Part shown: one piece after another, positions 17,051 through 27,688 of the stretch
How the letters are laid out: each line of letters opens with the position of its first letter
Position numbering within the stretch: the first letter of the stretch is position 1
The notes under the pieces: model-generated
What the model saw: the letters and a program-made list of their open reading frames with translations, nothing else
Database searches by the model: none
Told to the model about the DNA's origin: nothing
Translations under genes and position numbers: made by a program
NCBI GenBank assembly: GCA_017540175.1
Contig: JAFYBN010000009.1
Span: forward strand, 1-59,001
DNA from: Clostridia bacterium
GTDB lineage: Bacteria > Bacillota > Clostridia > Oscillospirales > CAG-272
Length of the DNA stretch: 59,001 bases
Direction: 5' to 3'

Positions 17051-17527
17051 ATGAAACAGAAACAAAGCGTCGCCGAGGTCGTTACCGCGCTGGCGAAGCC
17101 CCTGTGCGAAGAGTTCGGCTACCTGCTCTGGGACGTCGAATATGTGAAGGAAGGCGCGGACATGATCCTGCGGCTGACCATCGACACCGACGCGGAGGGC
17201 GGCATCACCATCGACGACTGCGAAAAGCTGCACCGCGCGATCGACCCCATTCTCGATGAAGCCGATCCCATCGAAGAGCCTTATATGCTCGCGGTTTCCT
17301 CCCCCGGCGTGGAGCGGACGCTCACCAAGCCCGAGCACTTCGAGCGCATGGCGGGCGAGGACGTGAATCTCCGCTTCTTCGCCGCGCACGACGGGAAAAA
17401 GCAGCTGCGCGCGACGCTCGAGGGTTACGATCGCGAAAAGGACGAGGTCGTCGTCCGGATCGACGGGGAAGAGAAGCGCTTCCCGCACAAGGAGCTCGCG
17501 AAATGCGAGACGGTATTTGACTGGTAA
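17051..17527 (+). CDS. rimP: Ribosome maturation factor RimP
   Basis: The 158-residue RimP (about 150 expected) has the N-terminal alpha-beta domain with YLLWDVEYVKEGADMILRL, the conserved DDCEKLHRAIDPILDE and SSPGVERTL, and a C-terminal SH3-like domain ending in HKELAKCETVFDW. It assists maturation of the 30S subunit. The ATG at 17051 was chosen over an upstream in-frame start because the latter lies inside the leader hairpin, and GGAAGG is placed correctly. It leads the nusA-infB operon, the universal Firmicute order. Confidence 0.95.
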   Translation: MKQKQSVAEVVTALAKPLCEEFGYLLWDVEYVKEGADMILRLTIDTDAEGGITIDDCEKLHRAIDPILDEADPIEEPYMLAVSSPGVERTLTKPEHFERMAGEDVNLRFFAAHDGKKQLRATLEGYDREKDEVVVRIDGEEKRFPHKELAKCETVFDW

Positions 17528-17565
17528 AGGACCAATATTTTCTTGAAAGGCATGGACAGGTTGAC

Positions 17566-18609
17566 ATGAACGCAGAGCTTTTTGAAGCCCTCGAAGCCCT
17601 CGAAAAGGTTAAAGGAATCCCGGTTGATTATATGCTCGAGAAGGTGGAGGCGGCCCTCCTCTCCGCCTGCAAGAAGGAGCTCGGCGGCGCGAACGCCCGC
17701 GTGGACATCGACCGCGCGAAGAAGGACATCCGCGTCTACAAGACCCGCACGGTCGTGGAAGAGGTCACGGACCCGAAGACGGAGATTTCCCTGGAAGCGG
17801 CGCAGGCGATCAGCCGCCGCTACGAGGTCGGCATGACCGTGGACGAGGAGCTGAAGACCAAGAACTTCGGGCGCATTTCGGCGCAGACCGCGAAGCAGGT
17901 GATCGTGCAGGGCATCCGCGAGGCGGAGAAGAACAACATCACCCGCGAATACGAGCGCAAAAAGGAAGAGGTCATTTCCGCGAAGGTCTCAAAGCGCGAC
18001 GACACGACCGGGGACGTCTGGGTCGACACTGGCACCTCGGAGGGCGTGCTTCTCCCGAAGAGCGAGCAGATTCCGGGCGAGGAGCTGATGGTGGGCGACC
18101 GCGTCCGCGTTTACGTCACCGAGGTGAACCGCTCCGATTACGACGGCGAGCCCGTCGTCACCCTGTCCCGCACCGCGAACGGCATGGTGAAGCGCATGTT
18201 TGAAACGGACATCCCGGAAATCGCCGACGGCATCGTGCTCGTCAAGGGCGTGGCGCGCGAGGCGGGTTCCCGCACGAAGATCTCTGTCCTCTCCCGCGAT
18301 CCCGACGTGGACGCGGTCGGCGCGTGCATCGGCGCCCGCGGCATGAGAACGGCGGCGATCGTGGAGGAGCTGAGAGGGGAAAAGATCGACGTGATCCAGT
18401 ACTCCGAAAAGCCCGAGGAATATATCGCCGCGGCGCTGTCCCCCGCCTCCGTCATCGACGTGGAGTTCGACGGGGAGCGCAGCGCGGTCGTGCACGTGGC
18501 CGGCGACCAGCTCAGCCTCGCCATCGGCAAGGAGGGACAGAACGTCCGCCTCGCCGCGAAGCTGACCGGGTGCAAGATCGACATCAAGGGGATCAAGCCC
18601 CAGCTCTGA
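17566..18609 (+). CDS. nusA: Transcription termination/antitermination factor NusA
   Basis: The 347-residue protein has the usual short Firmicute NusA layout: N-terminal RNA-polymerase binding domain (1-125), S1 domain (about 130-200, GDVWVDTGTSEGVLLPKSEQIPGE), KH1 with DPDVDAVGACIGARGMR and KH2 with LAIGKEGQNVRLAAKLTG. It binds RNA polymerase and nascent RNA and sets pausing and termination. It is 38 bp after rimP and 9 bp before rnpM in one operon, so it may act on its own leader hairpin. Confidence 0.97.
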   Translation: MNAELFEALEALEKVKGIPVDYMLEKVEAALLSACKKELGGANARVDIDRAKKDIRVYKTRTVVEEVTDPKTEISLEAAQAISRRYEVGMTVDEELKTKNFGRISAQTAKQVIVQGIREAEKNNITREYERKKEEVISAKVSKRDDTTGDVWVDTGTSEGVLLPKSEQIPGEELMVGDRVRVYVTEVNRSDYDGEPVVTLSRTANGMVKRMFETDIPEIADGIVLVKGVAREAGSRTKISVLSRDPDVDAVGACIGARGMRTAAIVEELRGEKIDVIQYSEKPEEYIAAALSPASVIDVEFDGERSAVVHVAGDQLSLAIGKEGQNVRLAAKLTGCKIDIKGIKPQL

Positions 18610-18618
18610 GATCCGGAT

Positions 18619-18927
18619 ATGGCGACGACGAAGAAAAAACAGACCCTGCCGAAGAAGAAGAGCCCCGAGCGGCGGTGCGTCGGATGTCAGGGGACGTTTG
18701 AAAAGCGGGACCTTCTACGCGTGGTGCGCTCGCCCGAGGGAGCGATCTCCCTCGACTTCACCGGAAAGAAATCCGGGCGGGGCGCGTACCTCTGCAAGAA
18801 CGAGGCCTGCCTCAAAAAAGCGAGAAAAACCGGTATCATCGCCCGCGCGCTCGCGTGCGAGATTTCCCCCGAGATCTACGACGAGCTCGAAAAGGAAATC
18901 AAGCTCGGCGCGCCGGATGAGGAATAG
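18619..18927 (+). CDS. rnpM: YlxR/RnpM family RNA-binding protein
   Basis: A 102-residue protein of the YlxR (DUF448) family, recently named RnpM in Bacillus as an RNase P modulator. Key block: RRCVGCQGTFEKRDLLRVVRS, followed by KKSGRGAYLC and CLKKARKTG. The basic head binds RNA. It is encoded between nusA and the L7Ae-like gene. It is one of the genes here that uses TAG as stop, which matters for the amber codon in the UroD-like gene. Confidence 0.92.
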   Translation: MATTKKKQTLPKKKSPERRCVGCQGTFEKRDLLRVVRSPEGAISLDFTGKKSGRGAYLCKNEACLKKARKTGIIARALACEISPEIYDELEKEIKLGAPDEE

Positions 18928-19002
18928 ACCGGAGAAAAAAGGAATAGAATCCTCCGGCGCACCCCGCCCCGGGGCTGAGCCGCGGAGGAAGAACAGGACT
19001 CA

Positions 19003-19356
19003 ATGACGGAAAAAACGGAAAGATTGATCGGACTCTGCAGAGCCGCCGGAGGCGTCGCCTGCGGAACGGACGCGGCGCTCAGGGAGATCCGGCGGGGACG
19101 CGCGAAATTCGTGCTCATCGCCTCGGACGCTTCGGAGCGCACGCGAAAACAGCTCACGGACAAATGCAAGTATTATCATGTAACCTATTTTGACGGAATT
19201 TACAGCGGCACGGCTTTAGCGGATATGCTCGGCAGGCATTCCTGTTGCGCGGCAGCCGCGTTTACCGGCACCGGACCGTGGGAGGGCGTGAAGAACGCTC
19301 TCGCACCAAGCCTCACCGAACGCACAGGGGAATGCCGCGATAGGCAGAAAGGATGA
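19003..19356 (+). CDS. L7Ae-like ribosomal/RNA-binding protein (YlxQ)
   Basis: A 117-residue member of the L7Ae/L30e/YlxQ family: RLIGLCRAAGGVACGTDAAL opens the fold, and KFVLIASDASERTRKQLTDKC is the conserved kink-turn binding region. The C-terminal 25 residues are less conserved. It lies seven bases before infB and is part of the operon. Confidence 0.88.
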   Translation: MTEKTERLIGLCRAAGGVACGTDAALREIRRGRAKFVLIASDASERTRKQLTDKCKYYHVTYFDGIYSGTALADMLGRHSCCAAAAFTGTGPWEGVKNALAPSLTERTGECRDRQKG

Positions 19357-19362
19357 TGGATC

Positions 19363-22300
19363 ATGGCAACGAAGTCAAATTCGATGTTCAGGGTATCGCA
19401 GCTCGCGAAGGACCTCGGACTCAAACCGAAGGAGCTCAGCGTCATGCTCGAGGATCTCGGCGTGAATGTGAAGAGCACCTCCGCGACGCTTGAAGCGGAC
19501 GAAGTGAACCTTTTGTTCGAGCATCTTTCCGCGGGAGCGCGCATTCGCGACATTGACGGATATCTGAGTAAAAAGACAAGCATCACGCTTCCCGAATCTC
19601 CCGACGCCCGCGCCGCCCGCGAAAAGGCGGAGGCGGAAGAGGCCGAAAAGGCCCGTCTCAAGGCGGAGGAGGAAGCGAAGAAAGCTGCCGAGGAAGCCGC
19701 AAGGATCGCCGCCGAGAAAGCAGCCGAGGAAGAAAGACGCCGTGCGGAGGCGGAGGCAAAGCGCAAGGCCGAGGAAGAGGCCAAGGCGCGCGCCGAGGCC
19801 GAAGCGCGCGAAAAGGCGGAAAAGGAAGCCGCCGAAAAGCGCCGCGCCGAGGAAGAGGCGAAGGCCCGCGCCGAGCGGGAAGCCGCCCAGCGCGCGCAGC
19901 ATACGCAGCAGCAGGGTCAGCAGGGTCAGCGTCCGCAGCAGCCCCGTCCGGCCGGCCAGACCGGTCAAACCGGCGGCCAGATCGGCGGCCAGACGCCGAG
20001 ACCCCAGCAGGGCGCCGCACAGGGGCAGAGACCGCAGACTCCGGGCGGCCAGCCCTACCAGCCCCGCACGGGCTACGGCTATGGAGCGAACACGGGCATG
20101 AGACCCGGCGACAACCGCCAGAGTCAGGGCAGACAGGACGGCACGAGACCCGCGGGCACATACGGTACGGGTACCTCCGGCTCGTTCGGCGGGCAGAGAG
20201 GTCAGCAGACCGGTCAGCAGGGACAGAGACCGTACGGTCAGGGCGGCCAGCAGCAGAGACCGGGCGCCTCCCAGAACCGCGGCTTCTCCGGACGGGACAA
20301 GGATGGCGGCGAACGCGCTCCGATCCAGCCCCAGCCGAAGCCGAAGATCGAACAGGGCGTCGAGAGAAAGCGCACGGGCAGCACCCGCATCGTGGATACC
20401 CGCACCGGCTCGAACGCGGTCGATCTGTCGAAATACGACGAGAGACTCGATAACTTCACGCCCGAGATGGACGAAAAGAAGTCCTCCTCCGGGAAGCAGA
20501 AGCTGAAAAAGCAGAACCAGAAGGGCGATCAGCGCGGAACGGGCCGCAAGAGCGACAAGGAACGCGCCGCGATGGACAAGATCGCGAAGGCGAACCTCGA
20601 AAAGGCGAGAAAACAGCCGCTCAAGGTTTCCCTCCCCGACGAGATCACCGTGGGCGAGCTCGCCCAGAGACTGAAGATCACCGCCGCGGAATGCGTCAAG
20701 AAGCTCATGATGATGGGCGTGATGGCGACCGTCAATCAGGTGGTGGATTACGATACCGCGTACCTCGTTGCCGACGAGCTCGGCGCAGTGGTGACGAAGG
20801 AAGTCAAGGTCACGATCGAAGAGCGGCTCTTCGGCGGCGAGGATACCGTCAGCGAAGACGAGCTTGAGATCCGCGCGCCCGTCGTCGTGGTCATGGGCCA
20901 CGTCGACCACGGCAAGACCTCCATCCTCGACGCGATCCGCCACACCAATGTGACGAGCGGTGAAGCCGGCGGCATCACCCAGCACATCGGCGCGTACCGC
21001 GTCAACGTGAACGGACGCGACATCACCTTCCTCGACACCCCGGGGCACGAGGCGTTCACCGCTATGAGAGCCCGCGGCGCGCAGTGCACCGACATCGCCA
21101 TCCTCGTGGTGGCGGGCGACGACGGCATCATGCCGCAGACGGTCGAGGCGATCAACCACGCGAAGGCGGCGGGCGTCGACATCATCGTGGCGATCAACAA
21201 AATGGATAAGCCGGACGCCGATGCGGAGCGCGTGAAGACCGAGCTGACGAAATACGAGCTCGTGCCCGAGGAATGGGGCGGCGACGTCATGTGCGTCCCG
21301 GTTTCCGCGAAGACGGGCATGGGTCTGAACGATCTGCTCGAGGACATCCTCCTCGTCGCGGACGTGAAGGAATACAAGGCGAATCCGCACAAGAGAGCGA
21401 AGGGCGTCGTCATCGAGGCGAAGCTTGACAAGGGCCGCGGCCCCGTTGCGACGGTGCTCGTACAGGACGGCACGCTCCGCTCCGGCGACATCGTGATCGC
21501 GGGCACGTCCGTGGGCCGCATCCGCGCCATGACGAACGACAAGGGGCGCACGCTCAAGGAAGCGGGTCCGTCCGTTCCGGTAGAGATCATCGGTCTTGCC
21601 GAAGTCCCGGTCGCGGGCGACGAGTTCAACGCGGTCGAAGACGAGCGCATGGCGAGAGAGCTTGCCGACCAGAGACGCGAGAGAGCGAAGGAAGAGCAGT
21701 TCAAGCTCTCCGCGAAGGTCTCCCTCGACGATCTGTTCAACCAGATCGCGTCCGGCGTCAAGGAACTCAACATCATCGTCAAAGCGGACGTGGGCGGCTC
21801 GGCGGAGGCTGTCAAGCAGTCGCTTGAAAAGCTCACCAACGAGGAAGTGCGCGTTCGCGTCATCCACGCGGCGGTCGGCGGCATCACCGAATCCGACGTC
21901 ATGTTCGCGGCGGCGTCCAACGCCATCATCGTGGGCTTCAACGTCCGTCCGGACAAGAGCGCGATCGATTCCGCGGAGCGCCAGAACGTCGATATCCGCA
22001 CCTACCGCATCATTTACGAGTGCATCGAAGAGATCACCGCCGCCATGAAGGGCATGCTCGCCCCGCAGTACAAGGAGGTCCTGCTCGGCCACATCGAGGT
22101 CCGTCAGGCGATCCGCGTGCCGAACGTCGGCATCATCGCGGGCTCCTACGTGCAGGACGGCAAGGTCACCCGTCAGGCGCAGATCCGCATCGTCCGCGAC
22201 GGCATCGTCATCATGGAGGACAAAATCTCCTCGCTGCGCCGCTTCAAGGACGACGTCCGCGAGGTCGCGCAGGGCTATGAGTGCGGCATCGGGCTCGAGA

Positions 22301-22365
22301 AGTGCAACGACATTCAGGTCGGGGACATCCTCGAGGCGTTCGTGATGGAAGAGGTCGCGCGGTAA
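19363..22365 (+). CDS. infB: Translation initiation factor IF-2
   Basis: A 1000-residue IF-2. Residues 1-70 are one IF2_N domain. Residues about 85-185 form a long Ala/Glu/Lys/Arg helix; 185-330 are rich in Gln, Gly, Pro and Arg with repeated QQGQ and GGQ units; a second IF2_N domain ([10 protein letters not shown]) follows near 420. The GTPase has G1 GHVDHGKTS (about 512), switch [11 protein letters not shown]3 DTPGHEAF, G4 NKMD and G5 SAKTGMG. Domains II-IV end at VMEEVAR. It brings initiator tRNA to the 30S subunit. The ribosome binding site is AGAAAGGATG. The linker is unusually long and low in complexity. Confidence 0.97.
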   Translation: MATKSNSMFRVSQLAKDLGLKPKELSVMLEDLGVNVKSTSATLEADEVNLLFEHLSAGARIRDIDGYLSKKTSITLPESPDARAAREKAEAEEAEKARLKAEEEAKKAAEEAARIAAEKAAEEERRRAEAEAKRKAEEEAKARAEAEAREKAEKEAAEKRRAEEEAKARAEREAAQRAQHTQQQGQQGQRPQQPRPAGQTGQTGGQIGGQTPRPQQGAAQGQRPQTPGGQPYQPRTGYGYGANTGMRPGDNRQSQGRQDGTRPAGTYGTGTSGSFGGQRGQQTGQQGQRPYGQGGQQQRPGASQNRGFSGRDKDGGERAPIQPQPKPKIEQGVERKRTGSTRIVDTRTGSNAVDLSKYDERLDNFTPEMDEKKSSSGKQKLKKQNQKGDQRGTGRKSDKERAAMDKIAKANLEKARKQPLKVSLPDEITVGELAQRLKITAAECVKKLMMMGVMATVNQVVDYDTAYLVADELGAVVTKEVKVTIEERLFGGEDTVSEDELEIRAPVVVVMGHVDHGKTSILDAIRHTNVTSGEAGGITQHIGAYRVNVNGRDITFLDTPGHEAFTAMRARGAQCTDIAILVVAGDDGIMPQTVEAINHAKAAGVDIIVAINKMDKPDADAERVKTELTKYELVPEEWGGDVMCVPVSAKTGMGLNDLLEDILLVADVKEYKANPHKRAKGVVIEAKLDKGRGPVATVLVQDGTLRSGDIVIAGTSVGRIRAMTNDKGRTLKEAGPSVPVEIIGLAEVPVAGDEFNAVEDERMARELADQRRERAKEEQFKLSAKVSLDDLFNQIASGVKELNIIVKADVGGSAEAVKQSLEKLTNEEVRVRVIHAAVGGITESDVMFAAASNAIIVGFNVRPDKSAIDSAERQNVDIRTYRIIYECIEEITAAMKGMLAPQYKEVLLGHIEVRQAIRVPNVGIIAGSYVQDGKVTRQAQIRIVRDGIVIMEDKISSLRRFKDDVREVAQGYECGIGLEKCNDIQVGDILEAFVMEEVAR

Positions 22366-22410
22366 CAGGAGTACGCGGCTTTCTGAAGAAAGCCTGGCAA
22401 AGACTTTAAT

Positions 22411-22464
22411 AAACGAGGGGAGCCCGGAACGGTATGAAAACACCGTTCCGGGCTCCCCTCGTTT
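22411..22464. terminator. Very strong bidirectional terminator
   Basis: A perfect 23-bp inverted repeat, 22411-22433 against 22442-22464, with an 8-nt loop. Its outer arms are AAACGAGG and CCTCGTTT. It lies between the convergent infB and asnS genes and should stop both transcripts. Confidence 0.85.
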
Positions 22465-22524
22465 ATGCCTCCGATCCGCCGGGCGGATCATTTCTGAAAG
22501 TTTTTCCGTGTCCCTTTGGTTTTC

Positions 22525-23916
<1,392 letters not shown>

Positions 23917-23955
23917 GATTTGGATTCCTTTTCGAACTAGAATTGATAATAGCGT

Positions 23956-23984
23956 ATTATATCACATCCGCACAAGGATTTCAA
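23956..23984 (-). promoter_or_regulatory. Promoter of asnS
   Basis: Minus strand TTGAAA (23979-23984), 17 bp, TATAAT (23956-23961). Confidence 0.75.
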
Positions 23985-24059
23985 GGGGTTTTCGCGCTTT
24001 TTCCGAACGCCGCGGGCAGCGGATTTCTAAAAAAACTTTGCCGATTTCAAAAAAAGCCC

Positions 24060-24088
24060 TTGACAAGCCCGCACTTTCGTGCTATAAT
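24060..24088 (+). promoter_or_regulatory. Promoter of the T-box/ECF operon
   Basis: TTGACA (24060-24065), 17 bp, TATAAT (24083-24088): a perfect consensus promoter. Confidence 0.88.
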
Positions 24089-24094
24089 GCGCTA

Positions 24095-24378
24095 AACCGA
24101 TGAGGAAGAGTGAGTACGTTCCGAAAGAACCTCCCAGAGAGCCGCGGGCGGTGGGATCGCGGCAGGCATCGCGGAGCCGAATGGACTTCCGAGGGCGACC
24201 GGAAAGGATGCGGATGCGCGTCCCGGTATGGAAGCCGGAGTTTTGGACCTCCGTCAAAAAAGTCCGGCGTATGATGGTACGCACTGAGTGGACGTGTTTC
24301 ACGTCAGGCCGGGTGGCACCGCAGGATCGAATTTGAATCCTGTCCCAGCAAGCTTTTGTTGGGACGGGATTTTTGTTT
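24095..24378 (+). promoter_or_regulatory. Tryptophan T-box riboswitch leader
   Basis: The leader has stem I features (GAGTACG, AGAGAG, GGTGGGA), a specifier-loop sequence GAATGGAC with the codon TGG at 24182-24184, and the universal T-box GGGTGGCACCGC (24311-24322). A terminator hairpin follows (about 24336-24369) with a T run to 24378. The UGG specifier means the leader senses uncharged tRNA-Trp: when tryptophan is short, the antiterminator forms and the ECF operon is expressed. Confidence 0.92.
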
Positions 24379-24445
24379 TCAGACTTCTCCGTTCCGGGAA
24401 ACCATCGTAAAATTCATATCCGCAAAGCGGAAAGGAGAAACTGTC

Positions 24446-24985
24446 ATGGCAGAAAAGAGAACCGTCGTCACCGAGGAGAAGAAGGGCTTCTCCGTTCAGG
24501 ACCTCATCGTGGTCGCCGTCCTGCTCGCGGCGGGCGCCGTCCTCAAGCTCGTTGTGGGCAGCGTCGTCAACTTCTTCGGCATGAAGCCGAATTTCGTCAT
24601 CGCTTCCTACTGTCTCGCCATCCTGCTCACGCGTCCGAAAATCTATCAGGCGGCGATCATCGGGCTGCTTGCGGGCGCGATCTGCCAGTTCCTGCCCGGC
24701 ACGCCGTGGCTCAACCTGATTTCCGAGCTGATCGGCGCGACGGCGATGGGACTCTTCATCCGAGTGCCTATGAAGCTCGGCAAATTCGACGCGAACCCGA
24801 TGATCTCCACCTTTATCTCCACCGTTCTCTCCGGCGGCGCGTACACCATATGCCTCTTCGCGTTCGTGAAGGCGACCGCGGAAGGGCTCGTCGCCTACGT
24901 TCCGATCGTGCTCTGCACCGCGCTCATCAACATGGTGCTCGTGCAGCTCTTCTATATCCCGCTGCAGAAAGTTCTCAAAAAATAA
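24446..24985 (+). CDS. trpP: Tryptophan ECF transporter substrate-binding (S) component, TrpP-like
   Basis: A 179-residue membrane protein with about five to six helices after a cytoplasmic head of 20 residues. The core has SVQDLIVVAVLLAAGAVLKLV, FFGMKPNFVIASYCLAI, and GLLAGAICQFLPGTPWLNLISE, a pattern like the TrpP/YhaG-type tryptophan transporters and ECF S components. It should bind the substrate and dock on EcfT. The AAAGGAG before 24446 sets the start. Placement directly behind a UGG T-box and before ecfA-ecfA-ecfT makes tryptophan the likely substrate; this rests on regulation, not on a binding-site residue. Confidence 0.8.
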   Translation: MAEKRTVVTEEKKGFSVQDLIVVAVLLAAGAVLKLVVGSVVNFFGMKPNFVIASYCLAILLTRPKIYQAAIIGLLAGAICQFLPGTPWLNLISELIGATAMGLFIRVPMKLGKFDANPMISTFISTVLSGGAYTICLFAFVKATAEGLVAYVPIVLCTALINMVLVQLFYIPLQKVLKK

Positions 24986-24996
24986 GGAGGCGCCGC

Positions 24997-25836
24997 ATGA
25001 TTTCCGTCCGTTCGCTTTCTTTCAAGTATGCCGGAGCCTCCGAGCCCACTCTCAGGGATATATCCGCCGAGATCCCGGACGGGGAATTCCTCGGGATCAT
25101 CGGTCCCGCCGGGGCGGGAAAAACCACGTTCGCAAGCTGTCTTTCGGGGATCATCCCCCACGCGGTCCGCGGGGATTTCTACGGCGCGGTTCTCGTCGAA
25201 GGGCTGGACACGGCGGACAACCGTCTGACGGATATCTCCCGCCTGGTCGGTACGGTGTTTCAGGACGTCGAAAGCCAGATCGTCTCCTCCGTCGTGGAGG
25301 ACGAGCTGCTCTTCGGGCTTGAGAACTTCGGCATCCCGCGGGACGAGATCGAAGAGAGGCTGACCTTCGCCCTCGAAAGGGTCGGGATCGCCGCGCTCCG
25401 TCACAGAACGATCGCCTCTCTCTCCGGCGGACAGCGGCAGAAGGTCGCCATCGCCTCCCTCGTCGCCCTGCGTCCGAAGATCCTCATTCTGGACGAGCCG
25501 ACGGGAGAGCTCGACCCCGGCAGCAGCAGGCAGGTGTTTTCCCTGCTCCGCGATCTGAACCGGGACTACGGCATGACCGTGGTGGTCGTCGAGCAGAAGA
25601 TCATGCTGCTGTGCGAATTCGCGCGGCGGCTTGCGGTCATGAGCGAGGGGCGGATCGTGCGGGACGGTACCGTGCGCGAGGTGCTCGGCGACGTGGGCGC
25701 GCTTGAGGAGATCGGCGTCAACTGTCCCCGCTCCGCGCTGTTCTCCTCCTTGCTCGCCGAAAAGACGGGGGAGGATATCCCGGTCTGCATCAACGCGGAC
25801 GAGGCGGAAGACGCGGCAAGGAGGCTCATCGGATGA
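24997..25836 (+). CDS. ECF transporter ATPase 1
   Basis: A 279-residue ABC ATPase. Walker A is GPAGAGKTT (about 37-45), signature LSGGQ (142-146), Walker B LILDEPTGELDP with its catalytic Glu. The switch (H-loop) position is Gln200 (VVVEQK) instead of His, which should weaken the ATP site that this subunit contributes with its own Walker motifs. It pairs with the second ATPase, whose gene overlaps this one by four bases, and with EcfT. AAGGAGG precedes the start. Confidence 0.9.
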   Translation: MISVRSLSFKYAGASEPTLRDISAEIPDGEFLGIIGPAGAGKTTFASCLSGIIPHAVRGDFYGAVLVEGLDTADNRLTDISRLVGTVFQDVESQIVSSVVEDELLFGLENFGIPRDEIEERLTFALERVGIAALRHRTIASLSGGQRQKVAIASLVALRPKILILDEPTGELDPGSSRQVFSLLRDLNRDYGMTVVVVEQKIMLLCEFARRLAVMSEGRIVRDGTVREVLGDVGALEEIGVNCPRSALFSSLLAEKTGEDIPVCINADEAEDAARRLIG

Positions 25837-26657
25837 TACGCGCTGAAAACGTCAGCTACGGCTACACCGGGCTTGCCCGGACGGTAGAGGATCTTTCGTT
25901 CCACATCAAGGCGGGCGAATTCGCCGCGATCCTCGGCGAAAACGGCGCGGGCAAGACCACGACCGTGAAGCTGATCGACGGACTCCTTCTCCCCACCTCC
26001 GGAAAGATGTTCGTGAACGGTCTCGACACGGCGAAAACAAGGGTCAGCGAACGGGCAAAGCAGGTTGGATTCCTGTTCCAGAACCCCGACCGGCAGATCT
26101 GCCGCAATACCGTGCGGGACGAGATCGCCTTCAGCCTCCGCGCCGTGTGGGGGAAAAAGGAAGGCGAGCGGATTGAGGAGAGGACGGAGGAAATGCTTTC
26201 CCTCTTCGGCTTTACGGGGGATGAAGAGCCGTTTTCTCTCTCCCGCGGTCTCAGACAGCAGGCGGCGCTGATGTCCGTTCTGGCGGTAAAGCCGTCCGTG
26301 CTCATCCTCGACGAGCCGACGACAGGGCTCGATTACCGCGAATGTACCCGCATCATGGAGTTCATCCGCGAGCTGAACGAAAAAGAAGGCACGACCGTCG
26401 TGATGGTGTGCCATGATATGGAGGTCGTTCTCGATTACGCGAAGCGCGCGCTTGTGATGGCGGGCGGACGGCTGCTCGCGGACGGCGACGTTCACGATAT
26501 TTTCAGAGACGCCGCGCTCATGGAGAAGGCGTCCCTTCTGCCGCCCCAGATCGTCCGCGTCGCCTCCGCCCTCGGCGGGGAATTCGCCGAGGCGGACGAC
26601 GCCGAAACGCTCGCCTCCCTCGCGGCGGCCGCGCACGAAAGGAGGAAGAGAGCATGA
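25833..26657 (+). CDS. ECF transporter ATPase 2 with degenerate signature
   Basis: A 274-residue ABC ATPase with Walker A GENGAGKTT, Walker B LILDEPTTGLD and a normal switch His194 (VCHDM). The signature motif is LSRGL (136-140) instead of LSGGQ. Because ABC sites are built from one subunit's Walker motifs and the other's signature, the site made by ATPase 1 (Gln switch) and this LSRGL is doubly degenerate, while the opposite site is intact. The start overlaps the previous stop; the stop overlaps ecfT's start. Confidence 0.88.
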   Translation: MIRAENVSYGYTGLARTVEDLSFHIKAGEFAAILGENGAGKTTTVKLIDGLLLPTSGKMFVNGLDTAKTRVSERAKQVGFLFQNPDRQICRNTVRDEIAFSLRAVWGKKEGERIEERTEEMLSLFGFTGDEEPFSLSRGLRQQAALMSVLAVKPSVLILDEPTTGLDYRECTRIMEFIRELNEKEGTTVVMVCHDMEVVLDYAKRALVMAGGRLLADGDVHDIFRDAALMEKASLLPPQIVRVASALGGEFAEADDAETLASLAAAAHERRKRA

Positions 26658-27403
26658 CGGAGTTGTTTCAGTATGTGCCCGGGAGCTCCCCCCTGCACCG
26701 CATGAACCCGATCACGAAGATCGGGCTGACCCTGTGCGTCTGCGTCGCGGCGTTTCTCACGGATAATCTCTTTTACCTGCTGGGACTCTTGCTGTTCGAT
26801 CTCATGATCGGCGTCGTCGGCGGGTGTGCGAAAAAAGCGTTCTCGGTCCTCAAAGGACTCGTCAAGGTATCCGTCTTCCTCTTTATCCTGCAGGCGCTCT
26901 TCGTGCGGCGCGGAACCAAGCTGTTCTGGATCATAACGGACGAAGGGCTTCTCACCGCCGCCGGGGTCGTGCTCCGGCTGATCGTGGTGTGCCTCCCACT
27001 GACGCTCGTTCTTTCCGTTACGCAGGTATCGGACATCTCGGGCGCCATGGTGCAGATTTTGCGCATTCCCTATGCCTACGCCTTCACCTTTGCCGCCGCC
27101 ATCCGCTTCATCCCGCAGTTTATGGAGGAAATGAGCGGGATCATGGAGGCGCAGACCGCGCGGGGTGTGGAATTCGACACGAAGAACGTCTTCAAAAAGC
27201 TCGGCATGATCCTCCCGCTCTGCGCGCCGCTGCTCGTCACGTCCGTGCGCAAGTCCGGCGCGACGGCAACGGCCGCCGAGATCAGGGGATTTGAACTGCG
27301 AAAAGCGGATTCCGGCTATAAGAAATACGGCTTCGGCGCCGTCGACCTTGCGGCGCTCCTCATCGCCGCCGCCCTGATCGCCGGGGCGGTCCTGATCCCG
27401 TAA
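26654..27403 (+). CDS. ecfT: ECF transporter transmembrane component EcfT
   Basis: A 249-residue protein with helices at about 25-65, 75-95, 105-130 and a C-terminal helix. Two coupling motifs typical of EcfT, EAQTARGVEF (about 168-177) and AAEIRGFEL (about 206-214), carry the Ala-Arg-Gly groups that touch the two ATPases. Opening SSPLHRMNPITKIGL is also family-typical. With the S component and both ATPases it completes a dedicated (group I) ECF importer. No clear terminator follows. Confidence 0.9.
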   Translation: MTELFQYVPGSSPLHRMNPITKIGLTLCVCVAAFLTDNLFYLLGLLLFDLMIGVVGGCAKKAFSVLKGLVKVSVFLFILQALFVRRGTKLFWIITDEGLLTAAGVVLRLIVVCLPLTLVLSVTQVSDISGAMVQILRIPYAYAFTFAAAIRFIPQFMEEMSGIMEAQTARGVEFDTKNVFKKLGMILPLCAPLLVTSVRKSGATATAAEIRGFELRKADSGYKKYGFGAVDLAALLIAAALIAGAVLIP

Positions 27404-27464
27404 GCATCCCTGCGGCATCCGTCCCGCGCTGAGGCCCGCGGCGGAAAACCGGACGCGCCATCAT

Positions 27465-27506
27465 ACGCCGCACGCCGCACGCCGCATGCCGCACGCCGCA
27501 AGCTGC
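27465..27506 (+). repeat. Seven-base tandem repeat, six units
   Basis: Six units of ACGCCGC-type sequence (27465-27506), three perfect and three with one to two changes. It lies in the spacer 29 bp upstream of the promoter -35 of the lipoprotein gene. Confidence 0.85.
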
Positions 27507-27534
27507 ACGGTCCGCATTTTTTCCGGCCGGAGGC

Positions 27535-27563
27535 TTTACAAATCGCCGGATCTGTGGTACAAT
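27535..27563 (+). promoter_or_regulatory. Promoter of the three-repeat lipoprotein gene
   Basis: TTTACA (27535-27540), 17 bp, TACAAT (27558-27563). The 5' leader is about 120 bases. Confidence 0.7.
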
Positions 27564-27688
27564 CAGACAGTATAAATGCCGAGAACTCATGCGGATTCCG
27601 GCTTGACGCGCCCCGATCCGACGGACCGGCAGGTCTGCGGGTTTGCCCGGCGGAGACGCTCGCAAACACAACGGGAGGTATTGTCTCG

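Noticed and set aside
19375-22491. 1038-residue minus-strand frame over infB
   Set aside because: Antisense shadow with His/Asp/Arg-rich composition.
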